Source: Blakeslea trispora (taxonomy: Eukaryota; Mucoromycota; Mucoromycetes; Mucorales; Choanephoraceae). Taken from it: 64,000 bases of DNA. The notes below the pieces were generated by a model. It saw nothing but the letters and a program-made list of their open reading frames with translations, searched no databases and was not told where the DNA came from. Of the stretch, positions 33,298 to 45,150 are shown piece by piece (positions within the stretch are counted from its first letter, which is position 1; each line of letters opens with the position of its first letter). Location of the stretch: NCBI GenBank assembly GCA_025331445.1, contig JAIWNE010000013.1, positions 1-64,000 on the forward strand. The letters are read 5' to 3'. The position numbers and the translations under genes are program-made.

Positions 33298-34485
33298 ATG
33301 ACAACTACAGGTGGATGGATCGACTTCTTTGATCTAGTACTTGAAGAAGACTTGAATAGTAAATCAGACAATAATATATATAATATCTTCTAATATGACT
33401 TGGCTTTCTTCTTCAATAGACAACCCTCAGATTGTTTTGGATGCTTTTTCTATCTTCTTAAGAAGAAAGGGTGTACAGATTGCGGGTGTAAAGGATTATG
33501 GCTTTTTTATTCTTGATGATGTAGTAGCTAATGAAGGACTCAAATTGGATTTGATGCCTATGGAATCAATCAAGGATGATACTGCTATAAACAACAAAAG
33601 ATTAACATTCGAAGATGATCGAGTTACCAAGAGAAGCAAGACAAATGACAGTGGAAAGAATATTGATAAACCTGATTCAGTACCTGAAAGTATTTGGAAC
33701 CAAATACCAGCCGTAGGCCAGCGCCAAATGAAGCATTGTAAGGCTTTGATGTGCTGCTCAATTTACATATGCACATGTGCTTATACTTCTACAGTTATAG
33801 AAATTGAAATGGGAGCAAAAATTGAGAAGGCTATATCAAGAATTACAGCTATCAAGTTGCTTTCAGCTCAAGTTGAATTGGCTAGTGTAAAGAGCGGCAC
33901 CATGGCTAATATAGTGAACAGCCTCAGCAAATGCTATCGCGGCGCAAAAATCAATGGAAAGGTAATGACAATAAAAAAAAGTATTTATTGCTTTTACTTT
34001 GCTGTCATTTTTCAAGCAATCCGCGCGCAACACAGGGTGATAGCTACTTTTAGAATCAGGAGGTACTTGGAGTCAATGTGTGGTTACAATCTGAAGAATG
34101 TCTTGAAAAAAGGGCAGAGAATGATAGCTTTGATGGATATCGCTCCCATTGTCATATTGTATCCTGAATTTACAGGCGGCCTTTGTTTCGAAAGCGTATG
34201 TAGACACCTGTAATTGATGTATGTGTATTAATGACAAGCTAGATGGCCAATCATGTCTTTGAGAAATTAAGGCAATCAATTGAAAATCTACAAGGTCTGA
34301 TTCTGCCTCCTTTGGAAGCTGTGCAGTTTAGGCTGTTGGATGACGAATTGACTTTGATTCCGTAAGTAACTCACTAAAAAGCATAAGATGTTCATTAACC
34401 ATAAAGCCATAATAGGGCCACATTAAGAATGATAGCTAAATCGGTTACAGTACAGCAAATAAATGAAGCAAACAACAGTGTATAA
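33298..34485 (+). CDS. Unrecognised multi-exon protein
   Basis: Supported exons are 33298..33358, 33420..33737 and 33795..33961 (in phase), and the last two, 34243..34361 and 34416..34485 (in phase, ending TAA). Between 33962 and 34242 I see two competing readings. One is an exon from about 34054 beginning NQEVLGVNVWLQSEECLEKR; the other is a continuous frame ending in GGLCFES. The predicted product is about 280-330 residues, begins MTTTGGWIDFFDLVLEEDLN, has a Lys/Arg-rich middle and helical segments (EKAISRITAIKLLSAQVELA, VFEKLRQSIENLQGLILPP). I recognise no domain. Its stop is 478 bases before the ataxin-3 start, so it is a separate gene. Confidence 0.55.
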
Positions 34486-34963
34486 TAAGCCAGCCTATTT
34501 CGCAAGCATAATGTATTTTTTCCTGGAAGAAGAAAGAAAGCTGCCGACTTATTCCCCCAGCTTATTCAAGCCAGTGATTGCTCGTTGTTTGGAAAATCTA
34601 GTTTAGTATTTGCGCTCCCTTCAATAAAGCAACAATATCTTTACGCATAACTGAATTGGAGAATAAATGAATCAAGGCAATTTGCGGTACCTGTTAAATT
34701 AAAAATACTTTGCCATCGCGATTCATGTTATATGGCACTCTTAGTGCAACATCGTTTTAGTAAAAGATATATTGTCGCTTTTGCTGCTTTTGACAACAAT
34801 CTAATATACAGATCAAAGTGTGTGTCACAACAGCTATTTTACTTGGAGTAGCTTGTTGCTTGAGATTTACGTCATTTAAATGCATCGATCTTGAAATGAA
34901 AATTTAGTCTGTGTAACTAGTGGTCCTCAAGATAGCCAAACATTCTTTGGTGCGTTTTTACTT
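34486..34963. other. Spacer before the ataxin-3 gene
   Basis: AT-rich sequence with no gene; it presumably holds the 3' end of the preceding gene and the ataxin-3 promoter. Confidence 0.5.
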
Positions 34964-36000
34964 ATGGATCTAGTTACTGACATTTACTTTGAAAAGGTAA
35001 AGAGATGACCTAGCATTCTATCCCAAGATATGAACACTAAAAAAAGAAGTTGACGTGACACTGTTTAGCAACAACAAGACAACCTATGTGCTCAACACGC
35101 TTTGAAGTAAAACATTAAATAGACAGAAAGAAATAATCAAAACTCATTCTTTTTCTCTTAGTGTATTGCTTCAAGGTAAACCAAAGTTAAATTCGCCTCG
35201 ATCACTCTGTTCTAACGCTCATAGCAAGGCAACTATTTTACAGCAGTTGATTTGGCAGAGATAGGACAACAATTAGATAAGCAGGAACAAATTGTAGGCA
35301 GCAATCGAGTGGGCCATGAGAGTCAAAATTATGACGATTCTGGCTATTTCTCAATTCAGGTTAGACCATAATGGTTGACATTTTGTATTTGAAAAGACAA
35401 TAACAGTTGAAAAAAAAAAGGTACTTCAAAAGGCATTGGAAATTTGGAATTTAGAGTTAATACCATGGCAGTCAACTGAAATGCAGCAAGCCAGACAAAA
35501 TCCCGAGTAAGCGTAGTTTTTGAATGAAATGATTGTTTAGTTAAACTAAAGCAACGAACAAAAGGCAACAACAGGCCTTTATTTGCCATCGACAAAACCA
35601 TTGGTTTACTTTACGTAAATTTTCAGAAGCGTATCGTTGGTACAATCTGGACTCAATGCAACAAGCACCAACTCATCTAAGCGAAACATACCTAAGCACA
35701 ATGCTGGCTCAAATTCAAGCAGAGGGTTATTCAGTATTTACTATCAAAGGAACATTGGTATCATCAAAAGCAGACCGTAAGGCAAAGATATTACCAAAGC
35801 CTTCAAGTCAAGGACAGGCAACACAATTCATCTCATTCTCGGGCAAAGGCCACTCTCTTGACAGCTCATCCAATACTGTCGATCATGGTGAAGAAGATGA
35901 AGAAACCATGCTTTCTAGAGCTATTGAAGCTAGTCTAGAAGACAAAGCTAAGAATGATATGGATGAAATAAGAAGACGGAGATTGGCCAGATTCGGATAG
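34964..36000 (+). CDS. ATXN3: Ataxin-3-like Josephin deubiquitinase
   Basis: Six exons (34964..34996, 35069..35106, 35162..35175, 35229..35359, 35421..35506, 35565..36000) give 245 residues. The Josephin domain is complete: the catalytic Cys in DNLCAQHALN, LLQGNYFTAVDLAEIGQQLD, DDSGYFSIQ, the catalytic His in NHWFTLRKF, then YNLDS and LAQIQAEGYSVFTIKGTL. A C-terminal ubiquitin-interacting motif is visible (EEDEETMLSRAIEASLED). The enzyme trims ubiquitin chains in protein quality control. Exon 3 is a 14-nt micro-exon, needed to restore LLQG. There is no polyglutamine tract. The exon 4 acceptor is read as CAAG at 35228 to keep phase. Confidence 0.9.
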
Positions 36001-36281
36001 CTTCTTTACAACGAAATAAAACATTTGATTGTGAATAACAAAGTGATCTATAAATCAAATTCATCTTGCAAAGCTCATTGTTGTTTGGGAGCAAGACATA
36101 TTCATATTTCTTGTTACTTTCGTCCATTTATTTTTATAAACAAGCTTAAAATATCTTTAGCTCATACTACATCCATTAAAATCTGTGATCCAATGCAGAC
36201 TCAAACTATTTTGCTTTGTGTTGTGTTCAAGACAATTGTTTTATTACTTATACAAAAGAAGTAGTGATACAAGTATAATAA

Positions 36282-36524
36282 CTAGTGTTCCATATTTTGA
36301 CTGATCTTGTTAGTGTTACTCTTGTGAGTCAAAATGTCAACATTGACCAAATTGCTAAGGATGCCACCGCCTTGCTTAGTGTTACCAACATTCTTGACAG
36401 ATTGTTGTTTTTCATTATGATGGTAAATTCTGTTGTCTTGATAATGCTTGCGCTTGTGGCCATGCTTACCGGCAGAGACAAGAGCGACACAGAAAGTAAG
36501 AGCGAGAACAAGAGAGAGCTTCAT
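36282..36524 (-). CDS. Small secreted basic peptide, 80 aa
   Basis: A single exon starts with a clear signal peptide (MKLSLVLALTFCVALVSAGK). The mature part of about 60 residues is rich in His, Lys, Asn and Gln, with a basic run (HGHKRKH) right after the cleavage site and no cysteine. A TATA box lies about 60 bases upstream on the same strand, which supports a real transcribed gene. Family unknown; it could be a secreted effector-like or wall-associated peptide, but nothing in the sequence proves a function. The spacer 36001-36281 between its stop and the ataxin-3 stop holds only convergent 3' sequence. Confidence 0.6.
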   Translation of the reverse strand: MKLSLVLALTFCVALVSAGKHGHKRKHYQDNRIYHHNEKQQSVKNVGNTKQGGGILSNLVNVDILTHKSNTNKISQNMEH

Positions 36525-36582
36525 TGGTTTGTAAAATTGATTTGGATAGTATAATGCAAAACAAGTGAATCAAGCGATGTGC

Positions 36583-36589
36583 TTTTATA
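36583..36589 (-). promoter_or_regulatory. TATA box of the small secreted peptide gene
   Basis: TATAAAA on the minus strand, 59-65 bases upstream of the ATG at 36524. Confidence 0.55.
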
Positions 36590-38381
36590 CTTCTTTGTTC
36601 TCTCTCCTAAGTTTTCTTTCGAAAAAACTTGTTTATATGTATCGTTCAGAGAACTACAGACATTTCTTACCATATCTCCTATTTTTTACTCTTTAACTTG
36701 TTCATGTATTTTGACGATAAAGAAACTGATTTAATCGTTCAAAGTAAAGGAGAGAAGAATACGGTCAATGTGTATTGTGTTACACTCATTTGCGATGCAT
36801 GCATAAGAAAAAAAATCAAGGAGAGGGACGTTCATACTGATGATACTTATTTTACAAACAGCTATTTGGTATCACTTTCATTCCACTCAATATTCATCAA
36901 GCAGATGGTATTGATTATCTTTCACGCAATTTTCTTCTTTTTCTATGCATCATGATCAGACTACATTGGATGATAAACATGTTTATTTTTCTTTACCCCT
37001 TAATTCTCTTGTGTAAGACAGTAGATGATACGATTAAACGACAGTTAATTTTTGTCCATCCTTCTAAACTGTGAATCAATCGAGTTCATGTATTTCTTGT
37101 CTTTGGACGACTTTTGTTTGAAGGAGAGTAATGATGATCAAAGGTTATAGAATTCACGTTTTTTGTACTTGTTTAGCTGTACGGCAGTGGTAGAGTATTA
37201 CCTAGCGTTTCTCTAGTGATGACGATCTTATAGGCTAACAAAAGCTTTATTCGCTCGAAGCTCATGTAATAGAAATAAGACCAATTTAAAAGGAAATGTT
37301 CTTGGGGATTCAGTCAACACATGCATTTGATGTAACGACTTTATCTTTTGACGACAGAGCTTACAAAAATCTGGATGGTTCAAGCGGAGAGGCACTTGCT
37401 GTTCTAGGAATACAATCGGATAATTGATATAGCCTCATTAAGTTGGACAGACAATTGTGTTTTTACATGCCTGTCAATAACTTCTATAGTTGTCGAAACA
37501 ATTCAAACAATCTAAAGTATTGCCTCTTCTATGAATGCTTTATATGTCAGATATGTGTACTGTATCTACAGCAACTACCAAGGTTGAGAAAGACAGGTAT
37601 TTCATCCTTTTTTTCGAGAATTGCTTGTCTTTTACGAATCTATCAGATCAAATAAATACACTATGTGAAAGTCCGATGCTTATATCAAAAATAGGTGATA
37701 GAAACCTATTATAAAAGATTAAGCGCTTGTTTCTTACAAGCTTTCTCGTTCAAAGCCTTTACGTCATATTATTCGAGCTGGAACTTTAAATAGAATCATG
37801 TCACCCAAGAGAGATGACAGGTACTTTCTTTATGTTTTTGAACAATCCAATAAGCCTTTTCTTTGTTCTCTTTGTCAATAACGCATAGAGTAACAAGAAA
37901 TTCTCCACAGTCAAAAGCCAATCAGATTTCAAGAAAACTTGTATTATGCATTGAGAAAGCTTTTCTATTCTCTTTAGACTCGGAGTTAGTATTGATTATT
38001 TTAAAAAAGATCATGACATGATTTCATTCAAACAATCAAAGTAAACCAATCAAACTTTCGTCACATCAATTTTAGCAGGGGTTTTTTCTGCTTGATTTCA
38101 TTCAATATGTCTTCTTGTCTGTTGATTCTATATTGTCGGTATAGTCTGTGTTGATCTCATTCAATCTGTTCTGCAGTCCACGCATAAGAATAAGCTATAG
38201 AGGTTACCTAGAAAGAGGGTGCCAAGTAACAAATAAAGAATAATGTGGCATTGACGTGTTGAAGTAAGACAAAGCACAAACTGAACTTGAATTCTAGAAA
38301 AGTGATTCACCAGCTTAATAGTTTAGATTTGGGTCATTCTTATTCTTATTCTTTTTCTTTCTTCTTTTCATCTTTTATATC
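36590..38381. other. Intergenic region upstream of pkaR
   Basis: AT-rich sequence of about 1.8 kb. One small two-exon frame at 37798-38021 is entered separately; otherwise no gene, RNA or repeat is evident. The last 40 bases are a TTC-rich pyrimidine leader to pkaR. Confidence 0.5.
37798..38021 (+). CDS. Possible two-exon 51-aa basic protein
   Basis: The ATG at 37798 opens MSPKRDDR and reaches a GTACTT donor after 37820. A CATAG acceptor at 37888 resumes in phase with a Lys/Arg/Ser-rich stretch (VTRNSPQSKANQISRKL) and ends at TGA 38019-38021. Support is only the phase match and composition; it may be a decayed gene. Confidence 0.25.
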
Positions 38382-39776
38382 ATGTCACATTCACAAGAAA
38401 TTCACCCTTTCGAACAACAAACTCAAAAATACAACAATGAAGAATATACTGAAGTGTTAAATGAACTAAACCAACAAGTTGTTCAGCATCAACCAGAAGA
38501 TATTCTGCAATTTTGTGCTACCTTTTTCTTGAATAAGCTAGAAGAAGAACGCGCTAAAGCACGTCAATATGACCACCATCCACTAGGTGAGTATTTTTCT
38601 CTATTGAATTTGATATATACAATGTGTCCAGTTAGACTTAAAACGAAAGGGACTGTTCTGCAAATCATACAGATCCTATTTCCCATGCCAGTCTAGGTCT
38701 CGATTTCCATCCCCACGGTATAGACGAGGATATGCATGACCGCCAAAATCCAGACGAAGACGAAGAAGATGAAGAAAGAGACACAATAGCTGGTGAGATT
38801 CCTTCTATCTCTGGTCCACCTCCCAGTAGTCGCGGTCGCCGCACTTCTGTTAGTGCTGAGTCAATGCAGCCTTCCCAACATACACAGGAGTTCAAAAAGA
38901 TTGTGATCCCTAAAAGTGACGAACAAAGAGAACGCATTCGCGATGCTATCGGACATAATTTCTTGTTCAAAAACTTGGATGAGGAACAATACGAAGATGT
39001 AGTGAATGCTATGGCTGAGAAACGTGTCTCTGCTCATACACAAATCATTGAACAAGGTGCAGTGGGTGATTACTTTTACATTGTTGAGTCTGGGGAACTG
39101 GACTGCTTTATCAACGGCAATAAAGTGACTTCTTATGGTCCTGGAGGTAGTTTTGGTGAACTAGCCCTGATGTACAATGCCCCTCGTGCTGCCTCAATTC
39201 AAGCCATCACAGATTGTGTTCTATATGCTCTGGATCGCGTGACATTCCGTTCCATCCTGATGGAAAACACAGCACGTAAGAGACGTATGTATGAGCGCTT
39301 TTTAGAGGAAGTACCTATCTTCAAGTCACTGGAGATTTATGAACGCCACAAGATTGCGGATGCCTTGGAATCGATACAATACAGCGACGAAGATGTAGTG
39401 ATGCGCGAAGGTGATGCTGGAGAGAACTTCTATCTTATTGAATCGGGAGAAGCTGTCTTCTACAAGTCTTTGCCTGATGGTACACAAAAGCAAGTGATGG
39501 TGGGTAAAAAGGGCGATTATTTTGGTGGTAAGTAGTTTTTGAAAGAAAAAAAAAAAAAGAAAAAAGAATACATATTCATTCATACAACTTATAGAACTTG
39601 CTCTCTTAAATGATGAGCCTCGTGCAGCTACTGTCATTGCTAATGGTAAACTTCGTTGTGCCACACTAAGCAAGAAAGCCTTCATTCGTTTATTGGGACC
39701 TGTGATGGATATCTTGAAGCGTAATTCTGAAAACTATCATGCTGTGCTCCAAAAGGACTCACAAAAGATTCTGTAA
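38382..39776 (+). CDS. pkaR: cAMP-dependent protein kinase regulatory subunit
   Basis: Exons 38382..38586, 38673..39527 and 39595..39776 join in phase and encode 413 residues. The N-terminus is a short dimerisation/docking helix region (YTEVLNELNQQVVQHQPEDI). An acidic linker precedes the inhibitor site RRTSV, a type-II-like phosphorylatable pseudosubstrate. Two cyclic-nucleotide-binding domains follow, each with a phosphate-binding cassette: FGELALMYNAPRAASI, and GELALLNDEPRAATV split by intron 2. The protein holds the PKA catalytic subunit inactive until cAMP binds; in Mucorales, PKA controls dimorphism and growth. Several pkaR paralogues are usual in that group; which one this is cannot be told from the window. 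Confidence 0.95.
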
Positions 39777-40460
39777 ATGATTTCTTCCTGTACTTTTTCT
39801 CTGTAGATTATTTATTCAATGACAATAAAACCATCCTATCCCGAAGATAATAATAAAAAAAAAAGTCTCTATAAACTTATTATTGAGCAGTCCTTTTCAT
39901 TCGATAAGATTTGTTTTGATTTGAGCCTATTGTACTCATAGCAAAACTCCTTTATGTTCCCCCCATTAGAGTGTTGTCCACAAAAATTAGAAAAGTGGTC
40001 ACTCTTTTTTATTTCCTTACCTTCACCAGACGAAATAAATCATAAGATGGACTCTATCTACAGTAGCATAACTTGTTTTGTGCTTCTTTTTAGGGCATCT
40101 CCAATGTCAATATTACACTTGATTAAGTCACCGAGTTTCTCATCCTATGACTCAAGCACACTATTATCTGAATGCTCACCATCAAATTATTTTGCTTCAA
40201 ACTATTCAGTGTTGAAATTGTCATTTTCAAATGACAATCTATTAAACAAAGAAAAGAGGATGACACAGCTTCAGTTCAGAAGTGTATTTTCCAAGTAAGT
40301 AGCTTGAGAGGTTCTATTAAAACTCCAAGACATGCAAAATCAGGACACCCAAAAAAATATCTGCCCTCAAGCATCAAAGTTTATGTGACTTGTACTAATG
40401 GAGCATACTTCAAAATAAAATAAATAACAAAGCGCGTTTTTGTTTTCATTTCAAACCAAT
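39777..40460. other. Spacer between pkaR and MPDU1
   Basis: It holds the pkaR 3' end and the MPDU1 promoter. A motif AAAATCAGGACACCC at 40336-40350, 111 bases before the MPDU1 ATG, nearly repeats one upstream of GMP synthase. The ORF at 39954-40298 has no recognisable features. Confidence 0.5.
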
Positions 40461-41201
40461 ATGCAATTTCCCTCTTTTATTCGTGATCCAGCTGTAGCTG
40501 TAGTTGGAGAAAAGTGCTATGTATCACTTGTAGAGAACTTAAATATTCAAGATGTTGACTGTGTCAAGTACGCCATCAGTAAAGGACTTGGCTTGGGCAT
40601 CGTGTTGGGAGGTTCTATCGTAAAGGTGCCACAGATCTTGACGATTCTCAGAAACAAGTCTGCTCAAGGCCTCTCGCTAACAAGCTACTTGCTTGAAACA
40701 CTCTCTTATTTCATCACTTTATCTTATAACCTTCGTCAAGGGAACCCTTTCAGTACTTTTGGTGAAATTATGTTTATCTGTATTCAAAACATCATCATCA
40801 CATGCCTCATTTTCTATTTTGGTCGTCAACAAGGTCAATTGATAGCCGTTCTTGCTGGGTTTGCTGGCATTCTCTATACTTTGAACAATGCTGAGCTTAT
40901 TTCTCCTGTTATGATGAGTAGTTTATATGCTGCCACTATCCCACTCAGTTTGGCTAGTAAAGTACCTCAAATTTATACCAATTTCAAAAACAAATCTACT
41001 GGTCAATTATCTGTCTTCACAGTTGTGAATTACCTTGCTGGTAGTGCTGCACGTGTATTTACTACCATGACAGAATTAGACGATACGCTCATGTTGTTTG
41101 GTAACATGTTGGCTGCCTCTTTCAATGCTATCTTGGTTTTGCAGGTTGTCCTCTACTGGGGCAATAAAGTCCAACGCAAACCTACAAGCAAATTGGATTA
41201 G
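40461..41201 (+). CDS. MPDU1: MPDU1-like dolichol-phosphate-mannose utilisation protein
   Basis: A single exon of 246 residues. It contains two PQ-loop repeats: KVPQILTILRNKSAQGLSLT near residue 55 and KVPQIYTNFKNKSTGQLSVF near residue 170. Seven or so hydrophobic segments are expected for the family. MPDU1 (Lec35/SL15) is an ER membrane protein needed to use dolichol-phosphate-mannose and -glucose in N-glycan and GPI-anchor building. The start chosen is the ATG at 40461, about 50 residues before the first PQ loop, as in family members. The 3' untranslated region begins with a long CT repeat. Confidence 0.9.
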   Translation: MQFPSFIRDPAVAVVGEKCYVSLVENLNIQDVDCVKYAISKGLGLGIVLGGSIVKVPQILTILRNKSAQGLSLTSYLLETLSYFITLSYNLRQGNPFSTFGEIMFICIQNIIITCLIFYFGRQQGQLIAVLAGFAGILYTLNNAELISPVMMSSLYAATIPLSLASKVPQIYTNFKNKSTGQLSVFTVVNYLAGSAARVFTTMTELDDTLMLFGNMLAASFNAILVLQVVLYWGNKVQRKPTSKLD

Positions 41202-41211
41202 TGTAGCTCAT

Positions 41212-41216
<5 letters not shown>

Positions 41217-41283
<67 letters not shown>
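41217..41283. repeat. (TC)n microsatellite
   Basis: About 33 uninterrupted TC units just after the MPDU1 stop codon. Confidence 0.95.
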
Positions 41284-41285
<2 letters not shown>

Positions 41286-43362
41286 GAATAAAAAATAGCT
41301 AGACACATGGTAGTTCGGTCCTACTAAGGTCATACATTTGTGTTTGGTTGATACTAGATAAAGAAAATCAACGGCAAAATCCATTTGAGATCTTATTGCA
41401 TGGTGCCATATTGTCTAATTAATTGTAGGGTCATACTCATTGATATGATACACTGAGCTATTTCTTTTTGAGACCTGACATAATCCAGATAGCAAACAAT
41501 GTGCAAAATATTTTATAACCATTTTAAACAAACTCACTCCGAATAGGACTTCTAAAATCCCACTTTGATTTAAGCATTCCTTAACTGAATTACAACGATT
41601 TGTTGCAAGACTTTTGAGGAATTGAATTTCCTAAAACTACGACTGCTCCTTTTCTTTTTATAAGAAGCAATTTCAACATAGCAGTTGTTTGATTTGGAGG
41701 TGTTTGGCTTTGGAGCGAAATTTTCAAGACTTAATATTGTCCCAGGCGTTGATCTTAGTCTGATAAGAACAAATTCTGCCATTGTCTTAAATTATTTCTG
41801 AATAAAGCTTGCAAGGAATAAATAAGGAAAACACATCTTATGGCGTCTGTGTGGAGGATGTAGTTTAGTAAGAATTTGCTATCAACAAATCTTTGTATCC
41901 CCAATTTAAGGGACCGTGTTAAGATGTACAAAAGTTATTTTTTTTTCGGGGAAGGACAAGCTATTTTGAATAAAAAAAAAAAAAGACGAAAAACAATCAA
42001 AGAAAGGGTTTGAAGTAGATCTTGTACTCCGGATAAAAACCATAGTTGTCATGGGATACCTCTTGAAGAAAGGAGTCCTATATAGCATGATTCGTAATAC
42101 ACAGAAAATGATAGAAGTGAGCAGAGCTTAATAAAGCTCAGATGCTGCAATCAAAATATCATCCTTTTGTCCAAACTCAAGTATGACCCTTCCAGTTGGA
42201 ACAATCGATTGTTAGGTTCGAACAACGGGAACAAAGACATATATGAGAAATAGTTGAAATGGATGAATTGAAACACAGAATGAGGTGTATATGATGAGCC
42301 TAAAGGTAACAGCACCAACCTATGAGCCATTTAGCCAAAGAGAAAAAAAACATGAGCACCCACTAATTCATCTTGTTGATAAGCTGTCTCGAGCAATGAA
42401 AAAAAAAGGGGGTATCTTTCGCAATCATTGGATTCAGAGACTTTAGTATGAAAGCGTTTGCTTCAACAGAAACTATAAAAATGTGTACCAAGGAAAACAT
42501 CTTTGGTATCAACAAACTTCAGCTTCATTGTTGTAAGGTACGCATTGTCATGGCAATAGTTTGTTGTTTGTTTTCACTCCTCGGAGTAAGCACTAGTTTT
42601 TCTGAGAACAATTTTTGAAAAGCGCATTACCCAGATAGAATGATTAGAGCAATATTATAAGGATTGAATTGCTTGGCAAAGTGTCCTTTTTCGCTCTATC
42701 TTTTTTTAAAAAAAAAATAAGCTATATTTATAGTCGTACGAGAAGGAACAAAGCAAACTTTAATGATGATCAAGATGAAGTTTGGGTAATAGAAAAAAAC
42801 CAATTTTGACCAATAAAAAAAATTTTTTTTTGGCCTATCTGTTTCATCAGCCAAGGTTGTTTTGTGTAAAGAATACAAGCAATAGACTCTTTGGCCGGTT
42901 ATCTGAATTTGGCTGTTTAGAATCTGCCTTATCCATGCTCAAGGTTTACCAATCATCCCACTTTGTAAATTTTATTTCCTTTGTCATTGCTGCAGAAAAA
43001 AAAAGCTATTAACGCTTCATTCAATCTATGATGAGTGCATGTAGAAATCACAAGTTTTTTCTGATAATCAGCTCATATGAATTGACTGATTCAACTTGTT
43101 ATAATGAAGCTTTAATAACACTTGACTAAAGGGTAATCGATCTCAAACATACTTTAAACTCTTTTCATCATTTGTGCTTTAATATGATTTTGAATCTGCG
43201 ATTTAAAAAAAAATTCTGTACGCCTGGTAATGTTCATAAAAAACTGACCTTTTCGGCGACGAAAAAACCTTTAATTGTTTGGGACCTTTTTTTTTTGGTT
43301 TCTATTTTTTTTTTCTCTCTCTTCTCCTTCTTCTTTGTTATTATCAGACTTGGAAAAGAGCA
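41284..43362. other. Intergenic region, no gene recognised
   Basis: Two kilobases of AT-rich sequence with frequent stops. A 70-codon ORF on the minus strand (41570-41782) and a few others around 42700-43370 lack family features. The last 90 bases are a TTTC-rich leader to the glycosyltransferase. Confidence 0.5.
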
Positions 43363-45150
43363 ATGTCTCGGTTGAGTTCGCCTGCTGAATGGGTTGCTCC
43401 TTTGACGCCTATTATATCTTTGGCTTTACTACCATTGGGTCCTATATTCTTTCCAAGATTCTACATTCTTTTCTTGTTCATTTACTTCACTGGTTTCTTA
43501 TACCAGCAAGTAAATCATGTCTGCAAGTTTTATCTATCGTCCGTCAGAATCAGGGCTAGCATCAAAAAGTGGAACTCTATGAACAAACATACACTGAACG
43601 ATAAGCTACACCACGATAAGGCGAAAATTGCAATGGATCATTTAAACTCAAACAGAACCAATAAATATGCTAACCTGGAAGAGGGCTTGGAAGTTGAGCA
43701 GTTGTCATATCAGAAACCAAACTATATCCATACTTTTGTGATCCCGAACTATGGTGAACCTGAGGCTCTTTTGAAGGACACGATTGGACGCTTAGCTGTA
43801 CACAGGTAGGTTACATGTGTATTTGACAACCTTAAAAAACAATTTCCTGAATTTTTTATTTCTCATAGAGATGCTGCCACTCATTATGCAATCATTTTGG
43901 CAATGGAAGCATCTGAGACAGGATGGGAAGAGAAAGGAAGGCGTTTGGAAGAGTTTTTCAAAGACAGATTTCGTAACTTTATCATTACTGGTCATCCTGC
44001 TAATGTTCCCGGTGAATATCGTGGAAAGGGATCAAACGTCAATTATGCTGTTAGAAACGGTTGTGCAGAAATGCTTCGTCAGGGCTTTGATCGCCGTGAA
44101 ATTATCCTGACTATTATGGATTCAGATGCTGCTATTCCCGAGCTTTATATAATTGAAGTAGAAGAAGCTTTAAGAAAGGCTGATGATCCCTATTACACTG
44201 TTTGTGCACCTCCGATTTTCTTCTCTCGTAACTGTAATCAGGTACCTGCGGCTGTACGTATGACAGATATCACCTGGGCTTCGCTCGTCATGTCTAATTT
44301 AAGCAATTCGGATGGCTTGTGTGTTCCTTGTTCAAATTACAGTCTCTCGTTTATCTTGGCAGAAAGGGTCGGTTATTGGGATGTTGATGCAGATGCTATT
44401 GGTGAAGATATGCATATGTGGCTGAAATGCTTCTTCAAAACAGATGGTCATGCGCGTACTGCACCCATCTATGTACCCATCAACCTCACTAATGTTCAAT
44501 GCGAAGGTTATATTGCCAACCTTCATGCCCGTTATGTTCAGGCTAAGCGCCATTTCCAAGGTGTTGCTGACCTTGGCTATACGCTCCGACATATGATTCA
44601 TTGTTATAAGAACCGAAAGAACCAAAAAGGCCTCTTGGACTGTCATACAAGTACTTCTAGTTTCAATGACAAGTTAGCTGCTTGCTCTGTTATTCTTGAA
44701 GCTCATATGATTCCTGCATCTTCTGGATGGCTTATGTTTGCTGCTGTTCCTTTGATGCAACTCATCTTGTTTCCTCCATTCTCATGGATGGATATCATCA
44801 CTCCTGCCAACAATCCACTTTTGATCTCAGATTTCTTTTACAAGCTATGGACAGTAGTCAAGATGATCACAATCTTCTTACCTCTTCCTTTATTTGCTAC
44901 CCTTGGTATTTATGAGCACCTGCATCGTTATATCGATCGTGAATTCTATCGCAAGCCAAAATCTGAATCTCGTACATGGAAAAACGTTTTGGATTATGTC
45001 TCTCTGCCTGTTGCTGCTTGGCTCTTTTTGACATTGCCATCTACATTGGCCTGTGTTAAGCGCCTAGTATCTGGTGAAGAAGCATACATTGTTGGAGCCA
45101 AGATTTTCAATGAAGATGATGAATCCAGCGAAAAAGAATGCACATCATGA
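43363..45150 (+). CDS. Family-2 glycosyltransferase, multi-pass membrane protein
   Basis: Exons 43363..43805 and 43869..45150 join in phase to give 574 residues. Two N-terminal hydrophobic segments precede a GT2 domain that begins at HTFVIPNYGEPEALLKDTIG. Catalytic-type motifs follow: GKGSNVNYAVRNG, the metal-binding DSD in LTIMDSDAAIPE, GED in AIGEDMHMW, and a Q..R-like ARYVQAKRH. Three or four C-terminal transmembrane segments follow (LMFAAVPLMQLILF, TIFLPLPLFATLGI, LPVAAWLFLTLP). This is the architecture of processive or lipid-linked sugar transferases related to hyaluronan and chitin synthases, but the chitin-synthase QRRRW motif is absent and the substrate is unknown. It converges on the next gene, with 279 bases of 3' sequence between them (45151-45429). 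Confidence 0.85.

Noticed and set aside
39954..40298. 114-codon ORF between pkaR and MPDU1
   Set aside because: No family features, Ser/Phe-rich AT-driven composition, and it overlaps the region needed for the MPDU1 promoter.
41098..41286. 62-codon ORF ending in Ser-Leu repeats
   Set aside because: It is an out-of-frame reading of MPDU1 running into the TC microsatellite.
42190..42235. AGGTTCGAACA as a tRNA T-loop
   Set aside because: No acceptor stem, D-arm or anticodon arm can be drawn around it.
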